Shown: in pieces, positions 51,257 through 59,116 of the stretch
Layout of the letters: the number at the start of each line of letters is the position of its first letter
Position numbering within the stretch: position 1 is the stretch's first letter
Assembly (NCBI GenBank): GCA_002688185.1
Contig: NZCE01000003.1
Span: forward strand, 13,430-77,429
Direction of reading: 5' to 3'
Source of the DNA: Spirochaetales bacterium
GTDB lineage: Bacteria; Spirochaetota; Spirochaetia; ARS1246
DNA length: 64,000 bases
Position numbers and translations under genes: made by a program
Notes under the pieces: generated by a model
Databases searched by the model: none
What the model was told of the DNA's origin: nothing
Seen by the model: the letters and a program-made list of their open reading frames with translations, nothing else

Positions 51257-52097
51257 CCCCGGCTTGCTCCAGTTTTTGCAGAGAGCCGATTTTCCGATGT
51301 AGCTCGCCTCTGCTATGGAAAGAAAATACTACTGAATACTTATCCCCTTCAAAGTTTTCGGGCGCCATGAGATTAACACCTGAATCCCCCAGATATTGAC
51401 GGCGAATGTCGGCAAACTCGAGCTCCAGTTGCGAAAGAAGCGGGTACCGCCATTTCCGCGCCTCAATCATCGGTGAATCTTCATCGAGCAATTCATTGAC
51501 CCGCTCAACCAACCGGTGCTTGTCGAGACGGTCTCTTGTGCCGGCTTCACGCACATAGGCTAAAAACAATCTGAGTTGACTAAACGAGAATCCACCATAT
51601 GCGGCCGCTGATTCACACACCTCCCTGGGCAAATCCATTATTTTTTTTGCACTTTTCACATCAAGCCTTTTGTCGATAACCATGGCCTGCAGCCACGGAG
51701 GCAAATCAAAATAGTGTTGGATCTGCTGGAAAAATCCAGTCCCTCCGGTTATCTGCCGAGAGAGCAAGTTATTTTCATCTTTGATATCCAAATTTTTTAT
51801 GCATTTAGCAATGGCTACCTTTTCAGCTATCGAAAACTTCCCCGTCCGATTCTCGAGTAATATGGCGATTTCCAGCAGCTCCGCGGAGGTTCCCTGGACC
51901 GATTGGCAATTCAGCGCGTCAATGCCCAGGAGTTTCGCACAGCCGATGATTCCAAATCCCCAGACCGGAGTGCCATCCGCCACGGGCAGCGGCGGGTAGA
52001 GCTCGAGGTACAAGGTTTTTGCAGGTGGCACTGGGCCTTGAAAAAGGTCAAAGGTACGCGGCGCCTGAATGAGCGTATCGACGGCAAGCTTAACCAT
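51234..52097 (-). CDS. ParB/Srx-like DNA-binding-type protein, partner of the SplB-like enzyme
   Basis: Cytoplasmic protein without a named family that I can confirm. Residues 45-115 (GIIGCAKLLGIDALNCQSV, then LLEIAILLENRTGKFSIAEKVAIAKC) fit the ParB nuclease-like fold: the RRLxAAKxLG and LALIENLQRxDLxPxExA positions. The next helical part (FFQQIQHYFDLPPWLQAMVIDKRLDVKSAKKIMDLP) matches the ParB helix-turn-helix region. The GxxR motif for CTP use is not evident. It is not next to parA and is transcribed with the SplB-like gene, so chromosome partitioning is unlikely. It may target the enzyme to DNA. Confidence 0.62.
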   Translation of the reverse strand: MVKLAVDTLIQAPRTFDLFQGPVPPAKTLYLELYPPLPVADGTPVWGFGIIGCAKLLGIDALNCQSVQGTSAELLEIAILLENRTGKFSIAEKVAIAKCIKNLDIKDENNLLSRQITGGTGFFQQIQHYFDLPPWLQAMVIDKRLDVKSAKKIMDLPREVCESAAAYGGFSFSQLRLFLAYVREAGTRDRLDKHRLVERVNELLDEDSPMIEARKWRYPLLSQLELEFADIRRQYLGDSGVNLMAPENFEGDKYSVVFSFHSRGELHRKIGSLQKLEQAGDELEKLL

Positions 52098-52225
52098 TCG
52101 GGCACCGTAGCAGAAAATTTTCAGGCTTAAAAGCGGAAAGAGCTCACACGGAGATCGCCGAGAAATTTAGCCCTCATTTATTAACGATGCTTTTGCGGCC
52201 TTGCGGGTTTTGCTATGATGAGCTT

Positions 52226-53758
52226 ATGCGGATAGCTCTCGCCAACCCGCCTATTACCGACTTCTACTTTACGCGCGGACGCATGTCCGGTCTCGGGGCC
52301 CTCACGGTAAAATCCCTACTTGAGGCCGCGGGCCACACAGTCGCGTATTTTGATTTTCCGGGGTCCGCCGGTAGGGCAAGAACCGTTCAACTGCCTGATG
52401 AGTTGTTCTATCTGTCACCTTTTCTGCTGGCTGAGACCGGGCCGACGTCCTTTTTTACGGGCTATAAAAGGCTTGGAGGCACCCCCGCCGCCTGCGCCAA
52501 TACGATGCTCGCCACTAGGCCCGACGCCGTCCTCATTTCCTGTTTTGCCTACGCCTATTCCCTCGACGCTATCGCCCTCGCGGAGGAGATCCGCAACGCC
52601 GATCCAAGCGTGCCGATCATAGTCGGTGGCGCAGGCGCTACGGTGCATCCCGAAGGTATGATGCGTAGTCCGGCCATAGATATTGTTGTCGCCGGCGAAG
52701 CAGAGACAAATCTCCTGTCTTTTTTTGAAGGTTTTTGTAGGGGGGACGCCGATTATCATACGGCCCCGAATGTTTTTCTGCGGGACAACGGCGCGGTGGC
52801 CCGGACGGGGAACCCGAGATACACGTCCGAAGACGACCTTTCGTGGATTTACCACGTCGGGCGCTCAAGCGCCGGAAGCTTGTCGGTCACAACATCACTC
52901 AGTCGGGGGTGTCCAAAACGCTGCGGATTCTGTTCGAGTCACCTTTGCCACGGCAAAACAATGCGCAGAGTAAGCCTTGATCTGTGCTTGAGGGGAATTG
53001 ATGAGCTGCCGGATACGCCTTCAATCCATCTCAATTTTGAAGATGACAATCTGCTCCATGAATACGGGTATTTTTATGAAATCTGCAGACGGATAAACAA
53101 GCGATATAACCAAACGACGTTGTCCGCCCAAAACGGCATAGATGTGTCACAGATTGATGCCGGTCTGTTGCCGGAGCTAAAGCATTTGGGATTTCAGCAT
53201 CTCGATTTTTCGCTGGTATCTACCGATGAAAAAATCTTGAGCTCCACTCAGAGAAAGCACCTTTCAAGCTCTATTGCCGATATTTGCCGCAAAGCGCACG
53301 TGATTGGAATTGAGACTACTACTTATTTTATCTGCGGTCTTGACTATGATTCGGATAAATCGACGGTGCAAAATCTGCTCTTCTTACACGAGCTCCCTAC
53401 AAAAATCGGCATTTCTCTCTTTTATGCCGTGCCGGGCATCGCCGGATATGCCGATCCGTCACTATTTTCCAACTCTTCTCCACGGCTGTGTTGCGGTTCA
53501 TCTGCATATCCATGGACCGGCTCTCTAACTACCAGTCAGCTCATCACCGCTTTCCGCATAGCACGGTTTTCCAATCTGGTTAAATCGTCACCGCAAACTC
53601 GAGAAACGCATGCGGATCTCATAAATACCACCGTGAAAAAAAAGAGGCTCCACACGTGGAAAAAGACAGCGGGTCGCGCCGAGGTGATTGAAATTCCCAA
53701 TATGGATAATTCAATGGTCGAGGAGTTCATACGGGGAGCGCAGGCTTCCACGCACTAA
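52226..53758 (+). CDS. B12-binding-domain radical SAM protein
   Basis: Radical SAM enzyme with an N-terminal B12-binding-like fold (residues 1-165; LISCFAYAYSLDAIALAEEIR, then VPIIVGGAGATVHPEGM). The central radical SAM domain has cluster motif SRGCPKRCGFCSSH near residue 238. Such proteins commonly methylate or rearrange lipid and secondary-metabolite precursors; no specificity can be read. The ATG at 52226 (MRIALANPP) matches the family start, and an ATG at 52187 is upstream without a ribosome site. It is divergent from the ParB-like gene and is not in an evident biosynthetic cluster. Confidence 0.85.
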   Translation: MRIALANPPITDFYFTRGRMSGLGALTVKSLLEAAGHTVAYFDFPGSAGRARTVQLPDELFYLSPFLLAETGPTSFFTGYKRLGGTPAACANTMLATRPDAVLISCFAYAYSLDAIALAEEIRNADPSVPIIVGGAGATVHPEGMMRSPAIDIVVAGEAETNLLSFFEGFCRGDADYHTAPNVFLRDNGAVARTGNPRYTSEDDLSWIYHVGRSSAGSLSVTTSLSRGCPKRCGFCSSHLCHGKTMRRVSLDLCLRGIDELPDTPSIHLNFEDDNLLHEYGYFYEICRRINKRYNQTTLSAQNGIDVSQIDAGLLPELKHLGFQHLDFSLVSTDEKILSSTQRKHLSSSIADICRKAHVIGIETTTYFICGLDYDSDKSTVQNLLFLHELPTKIGISLFYAVPGIAGYADPSLFSNSSPRLCCGSSAYPWTGSLTTSQLITAFRIARFSNLVKSSPQTRETHADLINTTVKKKRLHTWKKTAGRAEVIEIPNMDNSMVEEFIRGAQASTH

Positions 53759-53779
53759 AGATAGTAGAGAGGATTTTAC

Positions 53780-53813
53780 TGTTGTTGACAACAGATATCG
53801 GGTTCCTTAGGAT
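53780..53813 (+). promoter_or_regulatory. Promoter of homoserine dehydrogenase gene with overlapping dyad
   Basis: -35 TTGACA (53785-53790), 17-base spacer, -10 TAGGAT (53808-53813). The dyad TGTTGT-TG-ACAACA (53780-53793) covers the -35, so a repressor bound there would block polymerase. A GGAGG site precedes the GTG start at 53835. Confidence 0.6.
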
Positions 53814-53834
53814 ACAGACGTTTGGAGGTCCCCG

Positions 53835-55163
53835 GTGAAAACCGATAAACAAGTTTCCGTCGCCATCGTTGGATGTGGTACCGTGGGAGGGGCAACCGCA
53901 CGGCTCCTCCTCCAAGACGGCGAGCTTCTGGCGTCGCGGAGTGGTATCAACATTCGCGTCAAATATATCGTTGACGTTGACTTTGCCCGCGCTGAATCAC
54001 TCAAACTCGACAAAAGCCTTTTTCAGACTGACTTGGGGGTCGTGCTTCAAGATAGTGAGGTTGAGATCGTTATCGAGCTCATCGGCGGCACTACCATAGC
54101 CAGGAACATCATGGAGCAATGCATACGAGCCGGGAAACATATCGTCACGGCAAACAAGGCACTTCTGGCGCACCATGGAGCGGAGCTTATGTCGATGGCC
54201 AGAAAGTCATCGGTGTCTATAGCATTTGAGGCGAGTTGCGGCGGTGGAATCCCCATTATCCGGGCGCTGTATGACGGGCTTATCTCCAATCAGATCGATG
54301 CGCTGTACGGCATCGTGAACGGCACCTGTAACTATATTCTTACCTCGATGATAAAAACAGGCAGCACGTACGCAAACGCCTTGCGGAGCGCCCAGGAGAA
54401 AGGACTCGCTGAGGCGGATCCAACACTGGATGTCTCGGGTGGCGATTCGGCGCATAAGCTTGCGATTATGGCCGCCATGGCTTTCGGAAGACGAATTTCC
54501 TTTGATGATATTCCGGTCGAAGGAATAGACACATTGAAATCCATCGATGTGGCGTTTGGCCAGGAGCTTGGATATGTCATGAAGTTGTTGGCCATTGCCC
54601 AGAGAACGAAAGAGGGCCTATTTCTCAGAGTTCGTCCATCCTTTATCAGCTCCGACCATCCCTTGGCCTGGATATCGGGTCCGTTCAATGCCGTGAGTGT
54701 ATATGGACATTGTGTGGGACATACCATGTATTACGGCCGCGGTGCCGGCGGATCCCCCACATCATCGGCAGTGGTGGCCGATGTAATTTCGATAGCAATA
54801 GGCTCATATAGGCATCAATTCAACCAGCTCAACACTTGGCAAGACGGCGACGTTGATGCGGTGCAACTTCCAATAGATCAGCTCACCAGCAGGCACTATC
54901 TGCGGGTGAATGTAATCGATCGTCCCGGGGTGTTTGCCCGGCTCGCCGCAATTTTAGGCGATCACCGTATCAGCCTGTCATCGGTCCTCCAGAAGGAACC
55001 ACCAGAAGACGCCCAATCGGCCGCCGTCCCGGTGGTCATAACTACCCATTCGGCAAACGAGGGGAATGTAAGAAAAGCGCTGAGTGAAATCGACCGGCTC
55101 GATGTATGTCTTCAGCCGAGCGTGTGTATCAACATCATAGATGAGCATGAAGAGAAATTGTAG
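53835..55163 (+). CDS. hom: Homoserine dehydrogenase
   Basis: Reduces aspartate semialdehyde to homoserine in threonine, methionine and isoleucine synthesis. An N-terminal NAD(P) fold (VAIVGCGTVGGATARLLL) precedes the catalytic domain with VTANKALLAHHG, GGGIPIIRAL, IVNGTCNYILTSM and the ADPTLDVSGGDSAHKLAIM block (near residue 197-215) holding the catalytic Asp and Lys. A C-terminal ACT domain (about 350-430; LRVNVIDRPGVFARLAAILGD) indicates feedback control, likely by threonine. The start is a GTG with GGAGG six bases away. A strong promoter with an operator-like dyad lies upstream. Confidence 0.95.
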   Translation: MKTDKQVSVAIVGCGTVGGATARLLLQDGELLASRSGINIRVKYIVDVDFARAESLKLDKSLFQTDLGVVLQDSEVEIVIELIGGTTIARNIMEQCIRAGKHIVTANKALLAHHGAELMSMARKSSVSIAFEASCGGGIPIIRALYDGLISNQIDALYGIVNGTCNYILTSMIKTGSTYANALRSAQEKGLAEADPTLDVSGGDSAHKLAIMAAMAFGRRISFDDIPVEGIDTLKSIDVAFGQELGYVMKLLAIAQRTKEGLFLRVRPSFISSDHPLAWISGPFNAVSVYGHCVGHTMYYGRGAGGSPTSSAVVADVISIAIGSYRHQFNQLNTWQDGDVDAVQLPIDQLTSRHYLRVNVIDRPGVFARLAAILGDHRISLSSVLQKEPPEDAQSAAVPVVITTHSANEGNVRKALSEIDRLDVCLQPSVCINIIDEHEEKL

Positions 55164-55164
55164 C

Positions 55165-55878
55165 TCAGCCTGAAATCCAACTCAGGATCTTCGGTTCTAA
55201 CATGGCGAACACGATTATAATAGCCAGGGCAGGCAAAAAATCTCCTGTTTTAAGCTCTTTGAGCTTGAGCAGGTTGAGACCGATCATCATGAGCAAGATT
55301 CCTCCGGTCCCAGAAAGCTCGGATAGAACAAGAGGGCTGATGTAGGGCGAAAGTAACCCTGCAAGGAGGGTCAATCCTCCCTGATATATCAGTATCGTGA
55401 TAATCGAAAAAGCCACGCCGATTCCCATGGCCGCGGTCAGGAGAATCGCCATAAAGCCGTCCATCACTGATTTTGTATAGATAATATCGTAGCTACCCTC
55501 CGCTCCCGCCTTAAAAGATCCCACGATGGTCATTGCGCCTACGCAGAAAAGGATCGAAGCACTCAAATATCCAAATGCAAAAGACCCGGACTCGCCCTTT
55601 TGGCTACCACCAAACTTCCGCTCGAGAAGGTGCCCAAGGCCGAGGATGCGTCTTTCGATACTCCACCACGTTCCGAGTAGCCCGCCAATTACGACACTCA
55701 ATGCGACAAAGAGGATTCTCGTTGTTTCTAGGGCCATCATGATTCCAATAACCATGGTGAACATGCCGATTCCGGTATAAATAACGTCTCTGAACCGATC
55801 GGTGACTCTTCTGTTGAATAATAGGCCGATAATTGACCCGATGAGCACCGTGGCACAGTTGATAAATGTAGCAATCAT
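55165..55878 (-). CDS. DUF554 (YdfK-like) membrane protein
   Basis: Inner-membrane protein with about seven hydrophobic helices in the DUF554 pattern: start MIATFINCATVLIGSIIGLL, then GIGMFTMVIGIMMAL and a Gly-rich SYDIIYTKSVMDGFMAILLTAAMGIGVAFS block. The function of the family is not established (transport is guessed). It converges with hom, two bases from its stop. The ATG at 55878 agrees with the family N-terminus and lies ten bases after a near-consensus promoter, so the mRNA should have only a few bases of leader and no ribosome site. Confidence 0.88.
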   Translation of the reverse strand: MIATFINCATVLIGSIIGLLFNRRVTDRFRDVIYTGIGMFTMVIGIMMALETTRILFVALSVVIGGLLGTWWSIERRILGLGHLLERKFGGSQKGESGSFAFGYLSASILFCVGAMTIVGSFKAGAEGSYDIIYTKSVMDGFMAILLTAAMGIGVAFSIITILIYQGGLTLLAGLLSPYISPLVLSELSGTGGILLMMIGLNLLKLKELKTGDFLPALAIIIVFAMLEPKILSWISG

Positions 55879-55888
55879 GGAAGTGCCG

Positions 55889-55917
55889 ATTATACTCGCC
55901 TGAAAGACTGGTGTTAA
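55889..55917 (-). promoter_or_regulatory. Near-consensus promoter of the DUF554 gene
   Basis: On the reverse strand: -35 TTAACA (55917-55912), 17-base spacer, -10 TATAAT (55894-55889). Ten bases (CGGCACTTCC) separate it from the ATG, giving a leader of about four bases without a Shine-Dalgarno. Confidence 0.75.
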
Positions 55918-56059
55918 GCAGCCGATATCGATAAAAGCCCCGACTCTTGAGCCACGCCTGCAAAGTGGACAAATCGAAATTTTGGGCCTATAGTGAGTGC
56001 TGTCCCTCGCCGCCGTCGCATTTCCTTTGAACGCACTGTTTTGCGATGCACCTTAATGA

Positions 56060-56089
56060 TTGACCGAAAAAAGTCGATTATGTTAGTAT
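56060..56089 (+). promoter_or_regulatory. Extended -10 promoter of the Cys-rich small protein gene
   Basis: -35 TTGACC (56060-56065), 18-base spacer, -10 TAGTAT (56084-56089) with the extended TGT just before it. The AAGGAGG ribosome site is at 56104-56110, five bases from the ATG. Confidence 0.65.
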
Positions 56090-56115
56090 GAACCCCGTCG
56101 TACAAGGAGGACCCT

Positions 56116-56424
56116 ATGGCTGACAGCCAAGGCGCCCTAACAAGAACATCTATCGCACAGACTGAAAAGATTTACTGCGCGAATTGCATCAACTGTAAGC
56201 TGGTACGGACGTCTAATGGAAGTGGAAATCAGTATTACCTGCGGGTACGTTGCTCGGCAGGCAAATGGAAAAAGAAGTTGGGAGAAGAGAAAATCTACAA
56301 GTATTTTACCGTTGCCCGCCGCAGTATCGACTCTTGTGAATCCTATGAGCCTATGGGAGAACCAAGAGAGTTTATGCGGGAGCTGAAAAAAAGCCTTCCT
56401 ATACGAGACGAATTATACACCTAG
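56116..56424 (+). CDS. Small cysteine-rich protein of unknown function
   Basis: A 102-residue soluble protein that I do not recognise. A CANCINC cluster near residue 21 (CxxCxxC), a Cys in VRCSAGKWKKK near 49 and another in DSCESYEPMG near 76 could together hold a zinc ion or an iron-sulfur cluster. The rest is Lys/Arg rich, with basic aromatic strands that could contact nucleic acid. It has an extended -10 promoter and a perfect ribosome site, so it is probably well expressed. It is followed 25 bases on by a TPR-like lipoprotein gene in the same direction. Confidence 0.75.
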   Translation: MADSQGALTRTSIAQTEKIYCANCINCKLVRTSNGSGNQYYLRVRCSAGKWKKKLGEEKIYKYFTVARRSIDSCESYEPMGEPREFMRELKKSLPIRDELYT

Positions 56425-56449
56425 TCTGCTAGAGCGAGATTTAAAATCG

Positions 56450-56860
56450 ATGATACCAAAGACATTTTCCGCGCTTCCCCTGGTCGCTATCATGGTCGGC
56501 ACCCTAGCGGGTGCCCTGCTGGGGTGCCAATCGACACCGGAAACCATTCCTGACGATTTGGCTCCGCGTGAATTTTTCCAGCTTGCCCAAGAAGCGGTAG
56601 TCGAGAGATCTGATCATAAAACGGCGTTGTTTTATTACGAGAAATTCCTAGAGAGATACCCGGATGATGTGCAGCGCTCGGTTGAAGCCGAATATGAGAT
56701 TGCCTTCATTTACTACAAACTCAATGATATAGAGAGATCCCAGCAACTGCTTGAGAACCTGTTGGAAAAGTATGAAAGCCCGGGGGCCGAGGTGCTGCCT
56801 CAATGGCCTCGCACGCTCGCGGACAAAATCCTCACCAAAATCACTACTGAGGAAGAATAA
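56450..56860 (+). CDS. Small TPR-like lipoprotein
   Basis: A 136-residue lipoprotein with lipobox ALLGC near residue 25 and a mature part of two or three TPR-like helical repeats (FFQLAQEAVVERSDHKTALFYYEKFLERYP, given here in part: KTALFYYEKFLERYP, then AEYEIAFIYYKLNDIERSQQ). It resembles outer-membrane-assembly-type TPR lipoproteins such as BamD in general form but is much shorter. No clear ribosome site precedes the ATG. The stop overlaps the convergent VWA gene. A scaffolding role at the envelope is inferred. Confidence 0.72.
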   Translation: MIPKTFSALPLVAIMVGTLAGALLGCQSTPETIPDDLAPREFFQLAQEAVVERSDHKTALFYYEKFLERYPDDVQRSVEAEYEIAFIYYKLNDIERSQQLLENLLEKYESPGAEVLPQWPRTLADKILTKITTEEE

Positions 56861-57950
56861 TCGTGTGGAGCTCCACGCCGAGCTCCTTTGCGTCGTCATA
56901 AACCATATCTTTTGTAATTCTTCCCCGTGGCTTTGGATGCGGAGGCGCGTCCCCCACCAGAATAATCATTTTCACCGCCGCCCCCCATGGATAGCCGTGA
57001 ATCCCTGCGTAGAGCGCCTCGTACACAGCTTCCGGGATATCCCTGCCGCCAAATACACGGATGCTATCGAGAACGGTCTGGGCTTTTGATAGATCCGGTT
57101 CAAAAGGCATGATTCTTGTAACATACTGCTCCATATAGTCCTTATAAAAAACGATTCCAAATCTCAGGTTCTCATATCCTTCCGCCAGCTGTGTCAGATA
57201 TGGTACTAAAGATCCCCTGAGATGCGGCATATCATTCTTCATACTCTCGGTGGTATCTAGGGCGAGCACTAAATCGAGGCTTTCACCCTCGGATTCGTCG
57301 ATGATTCGCTCAATTTTTACGAGAATATCGTCCTCCCCGCTCGACAAAATGGCCTCTCCGCCACCTTCCTCGGCTATGGCCCGATACTCCTCCAAAGTTT
57401 CCGCCATATAATTCTCTTCCGGCGGCCCCTCAAGAGGTCGTTGCACTACGCGCAACACAAACGGATTGTCTTGAAATCCTCCAGCGTAGTCACCAAACGG
57501 CATTACAAACGTGCGAATGTTTAGATATGTTCCGTCCAGTACCTGGATCTCACCGGATCTGCCCCACGAATAGCCAAATACCACAATGTATGGAATATAG
57601 ATATGGAAGGCCTTACCAAACGTTTCGTGGTCTTCAGTGGTAGAATCGATAAGCGAATACAATCCTGTAGAATTATCAAGGACCTCGCCATTGAGCATTC
57701 GTTTCTCATCACCATTGATTTGGTGGTAGGCCGGATTTCGCAACGCATACACTGCGGCTTGCTTTTCTGGATCCGCCGTTGATTCGGTCAGGAGGACACT
57801 CGAAATGTCAGTGTTCCACCGAATCCACAGATGATAGCCGCCGTCGGCCCCCTGCTCGATGATGAGGTCGTCGGCTCCCACATTCAAGATCTGAGCTTGA
57901 ATCGAAGCGCATATGACGATAAAGGTGAAGAAAAGGAATAACTTTCTCAT
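56844..57950 (-). CDS. Exported VWA-domain protein
   Basis: Exported protein of 368 residues. The ATG at 57950 gives signal peptide MRKLFLFFTFIVICASIQAQ. The N-terminal half (about 25-215) is beta-rich and unassigned; the C-terminal half is a VWA domain. Its MIDAS has DTTES (near 232), with Thr in place of the first Ser (DxTxS), and the Asp in ILVGDAPPHP. It ends soon after the domain. It converges with the TPR-like lipoprotein and diverges from rpiB. No partner protein is adjacent. It is one of three VWA proteins in the window. Confidence 0.78.
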   Translation of the reverse strand: MRKLFLFFTFIVICASIQAQILNVGADDLIIEQGADGGYHLWIRWNTDISSVLLTESTADPEKQAAVYALRNPAYHQINGDEKRMLNGEVLDNSTGLYSLIDSTTEDHETFGKAFHIYIPYIVVFGYSWGRSGEIQVLDGTYLNIRTFVMPFGDYAGGFQDNPFVLRVVQRPLEGPPEENYMAETLEEYRAIAEEGGGEAILSSGEDDILVKIERIIDESEGESLDLVLALDTTESMKNDMPHLRGSLVPYLTQLAEGYENLRFGIVFYKDYMEQYVTRIMPFEPDLSKAQTVLDSIRVFGGRDIPEAVYEALYAGIHGYPWGAAVKMIILVGDAPPHPKPRGRITKDMVYDDAKELGVELHTIILPQ

Positions 57951-58064
57951 ATCTTCATAATCGGAATCATAAACACTGCGGTTAAGCGCCACGTTGCTAA
58001 ATCCGCAGCTATTGTATTGTATCCATGCTGTCGGACCCTATTGGCCGAATGGAGCTTTTGCGAT

Positions 58065-58532
58065 ATGTTTTGCTGCATGCACGAGCAGGACAGGACCGTG
58101 GTAGTTGGCTCCGATCATGGGGGCACAAAAACCAAAGAAGACATCAAGACATACTTCAAAACAAACGGGTATGCGATCCATGATTGTGGTGTGTTCTCAG
58201 AAGATTCTGTAGACTATCCTGACACCACCAAGTCCGTCTGCCGGGAGTATCTGGGTGGACAATACACGTTCGGCGTTGTGGTATGCGGAACCGGCATTGG
58301 AGCGTCTATTGCCGCCAACAAGGTGCCGGGAATACGCTGTGCCCTTATCCATGACCTCTATACCGCGGAAATGGCAAAAGCCCATAATAATGCCAACATT
58401 TTGGCTTTTGGAGGCAGGGTGAAATACTCGGTATCCATCACCGATATGCTCGATAGGTTTGTTGAGACCGAATTCTTAGAAGGCCGGCACTTGCGGCGCG
58501 TAAAGAAACTCTCGGATATGGATAAAAGATGA
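58065..58532 (+). CDS. rpiB: Ribose-5-phosphate isomerase B/LacAB-type isomerase
   Basis: Cytoplasmic sugar-phosphate isomerase of the RpiB/LacAB fold. Signatures are VVVGSDHGGTKTKEDIKTYF at the N-terminus and FGVVVCGTGIGASIAANKVPGIRCALIHDLYTAEMA in the middle (motifs GVVVCGTGIG and KVPGIRCAL). The catalytic Cys in CGTGIG and His in the HDLYTAE block are present, so it should interconvert ribose-5-phosphate and ribulose-5-phosphate (or a related sugar). Start: the ATG at 58065 has GGAG ten bases upstream; 58077 (MHEQDR) is an alternative. Confidence 0.9.
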   Translation: MFCCMHEQDRTVVVGSDHGGTKTKEDIKTYFKTNGYAIHDCGVFSEDSVDYPDTTKSVCREYLGGQYTFGVVVCGTGIGASIAANKVPGIRCALIHDLYTAEMAKAHNNANILAFGGRVKYSVSITDMLDRFVETEFLEGRHLRRVKKLSDMDKR

Positions 58533-58582
58533 TTTGTGCGGCACGACCGCCGGTGATATTATGACTCACTTTTCTTTCGATT

Positions 58583-59116
58583 CTACGATGCGATCTCCAC
58601 CACAGCGGGCAACGGCACGATACCGGGCTCGCCGGCGGCACTTTGAAAGAACCGGAGCCGTTGGAGAAACCTCGCTATAAACGCACACCCTTTATCGTAT
58701 TGAGCAGAAAAGCTAAAAAAAACCGACCAATCTTGATCCGAGTCGTAGAAATATCTCACCAACTCGCCTTCCTTAATGAGGAGCACTTTGGCAGATCCGC
58801 ATCGGCCAGGAATCCAGCGGTCTGAAAGGAATATCTCGGTCTCAATGTAGGAAACCTCGATTGTCCAAAACTGGTCTACATATTCACCCCGAAAAAACGG
58901 GATGGCATTTGGCGGCAGAAATCGGAGACCCGTTTCGTGATCGGGGCCCCGCTCCAGTACCGCGACCCCTTCGGGTCCTGATGCCACAGACGAGTCATTT
59001 TCCTGCGTGGTAGATTCTGTTTGGTCGGAACCGGTAGTGTCGGTTTCGCGCTGCCCGGAGGCGCAAGCCGGCTCCACAAAAAGCACGAGCATGAGCGCCC
59101 ACGCAAACTTTGTCAC
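58583..59116 (-). CDS. Lipoprotein of unknown function after glmS
   Basis: Exported lipoprotein with a relaxed lipobox (EPAC near residue 18), a Ser/Thr/Glu/Gln-rich linker (to about 50) and a beta-rich domain of about 120 residues (FLPPNAIPFFRGEYVDQFW, TIEVSYIETEIF, FFSFSAQYDKG). I do not recognise a family. Its GTG start overlaps the glmS stop (GTGA), so it is co-translated with GlmS, which suggests an envelope-related or aminosugar-linked role. Confidence 0.68.
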   Translation of the reverse strand: MTKFAWALMLVLFVEPACASGQRETDTTGSDQTESTTQENDSSVASGPEGVAVLERGPDHETGLRFLPPNAIPFFRGEYVDQFWTIEVSYIETEIFLSDRWIPGRCGSAKVLLIKEGELVRYFYDSDQDWSVFFSFSAQYDKGCAFIARFLQRLRFFQSAAGEPGIVPLPAVVEIAS

